DNA of 5,193 nt from Actinomycetota bacterium (GTDB taxonomy: Bacteria; Actinomycetota; Coriobacteriia; Anaerosomatales; D1FN1-002): NCBI GenBank assembly GCA_005774595.1, contig VAUM01000122.1, positions 1 to 5,193 on the forward strand, in the 5' to 3' direction. Position numbers and translations under genes: made by a program. Below, in pieces: positions 4,368 through 5,193 of the stretch. The notes under the pieces were generated by a model, which did no database searches, was not told where the DNA came from, and saw only the letters and a program-made list of their open reading frames with translations. Position 1 is the first letter of the stretch. Every line of letters begins with the position of its first letter.

Positions 4368-5193
4368 TCACCGCACGAGGTAGAGGCTGTACGGCGTCTC
4401 GATCCGATCGACCACGGTCCCGAAGCGCAGGAGTCCGCCGACCTGCGCGACCTTCACGGACAGCGGGGCGAAGTGGTTCATGTTGCCCGGGTCCATGACG
4501 ATGGCGAAGCCGAACAGCACCGGCCGCGTCACGGTGCGCCCGAGGCTCCAGGTGGGGACGTTGCCCTGGTGGACCGCAGGCGACGACAGCAGCACGACGT
4601 GGCCCTCGGCCGGAGGCGCCTGGCTGTCGGTGATCGTCCGCAGGCCGGGGGCGTAGTAGCGGATCTCCTCGGCGAAACTCAGGCGCTCGAGGTGCATGAG
4701 CGTCGTGTCCGGCTGGTCGGCCCCGACGGTCTTCAGGTAGCGCGGCAGCGATGCCATCGAGAACGCCCCGGTCTTCTTCGCCCCGATGAAGGTCGCGGCC
4801 GTCAGCGCGCCGAGCAGCGCGGCGGCGACGGTCACCGCCACCCATGCCCGCGCGCGCCGGGTGCCCGGCGGGCACAGAAGCCGTGCTGCGGCGATGGCGA
4901 CCCAGGGCGTGGCGGCCACGAGGTAGTACGAGTGGGTGTTCTCGACGAGGAAGAAGAGCGCGCCGGCCAGCATCATGCCCGCGACGAGCGCGTCTGCCGC
5001 CGTGCGCCTGACGGCGGACGCGATCAGGCCGCCGGCCGCCAGCGCGCCGGCCACGGGCCCGGTGAGCCAGAACGCCTCGGTGAGCATCCAGCGCCTGAGC
5101 ACCGGGTCGGTCAGGATGTCGAGGTTCCCGAGTCCGATGAGCCGGCTCTGCGCCGTGAGGAACTCGGCCGCCGTCGCGGCGCGGTACGCGTAC
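4368..5193 (-). CDS. Polytopic membrane protein, probable GT-C (ArnT/PMT-like) glycosyltransferase, C-terminal part
   Basis: The minus-strand frame stays open to the right edge (last full codon at 5192-5190), so only the C-terminal 274 residues are seen; the GTG at 5102 is internal. Four hydrophobic segments are visible, at about residues 37-61, 66-84, 88-107 and 114-138, followed by a soluble C-terminal domain of about 135 residues that probably faces outside the membrane. The motif HSYYLVAATPWVAIAAAR (87-104) resembles the late membrane segment of ArnT/dolichyl-phosphate-mannose mannosyltransferase relatives, in which a His/Tyr-Tyr stretch precedes a Pro in the helix. Such enzymes move a sugar from a polyprenyl-phosphate carrier to lipid or protein. 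The catalytic N-terminal loop (usually acidic residues near the start) is outside the window, so the glycosyltransferase call rests on topology and one motif. The stop is TGA at 4370-4368. Confidence 0.65.
   Translation of the reverse strand, partial: YAYRAATAAEFLTAQSRLIGLGNLDILTDPVLRRWMLTEAFWLTGPVAGALAAGGLIASAVRRTAADALVAGMMLAGALFFLVENTHSYYLVAATPWVAIAAARLLCPPGTRRARAWVAVTVAAALLGALTAATFIGAKKTGAFSMASLPRYLKTVGADQPDTTLMHLERLSFAEEIRYYAPGLRTITDSQAPPAEGHVVLLSSPAVHQGNVPTWSLGRTVTRPVLFGFAIVMDPGNMNHFAPLSVKVAQVGGLLRFGTVVDRIETPYSLYLVR

Noticed and set aside
4291..4875. A 194-codon minus-strand frame within the membrane-protein gene
   Set aside because: Arg/Gly/Ala-rich shadow; the alternative frame gives clear membrane segments and runs on past the window edge.
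4368..5102. GTG 5102 as the start of the membrane protein
   Set aside because: The frame continues without a stop to the right edge and encodes plausible protein before this codon, so GTG 5102 is an internal valine.

Overview
The window is a gene-dense, very GC-rich bacterial chromosome segment with strongly G/C-biased third codon positions and gaps of at most about 100 bp. The base composition and the look of the proteins fit a high-GC Actinomycetota-like organism. There is no rRNA or other phylogenetic marker, so that placement is a weak inference.

Layout from left to right: (1) the 3' part of a PIN-domain (VapC-like) ribonuclease gene on the + strand, open through base 1; (2) convergent with it and overlapping it by 76 bp, a minus-strand larE gene, whose product is the sulfur-inserting enzyme for the nickel-pincer nucleotide cofactor; (3) a 102-bp divergent promoter region; (4) a complete acetyl-CoA synthetase gene (acs) on the + strand; (5) a 9-bp convergent junction with possible secondary structure; (6) a minus-strand pair, read right to left, of a DUF1801/YdhG-like small protein followed through an ATGA stop/start overlap by a PduO-type cobalamin adenosyltransferase; (7) after 73 bp, the C-terminal part of a minus-strand polytopic membrane protein that resembles the ArnT/PMT (GT-C, GT39-like) glycosyltransferases and runs off the right edge.

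These look like ordinary housekeeping or accessory metabolic genes, not a single dedicated system. Acs makes acetyl-CoA from acetate, the adenosyltransferase supplies coenzyme B12, and LarE serves a nickel cofactor whose other makers (LarB, LarC) and usual client (LarA) are not in the window. I see no tRNA, rRNA, CRISPR array, insertion sequence or phage gene. The points most worth a second look are the three-cysteine pattern of LarE (suggesting the [4Fe-4S] type and not the single-cysteine sacrificial type), its extra C-terminal tail encoded antisense to the PIN gene, a GC hairpin holding the PIN stop codon in its loop, and the coupled DUF1801/adenosyltransferase pair. I did not find convincing evidence of a previously undescribed system.
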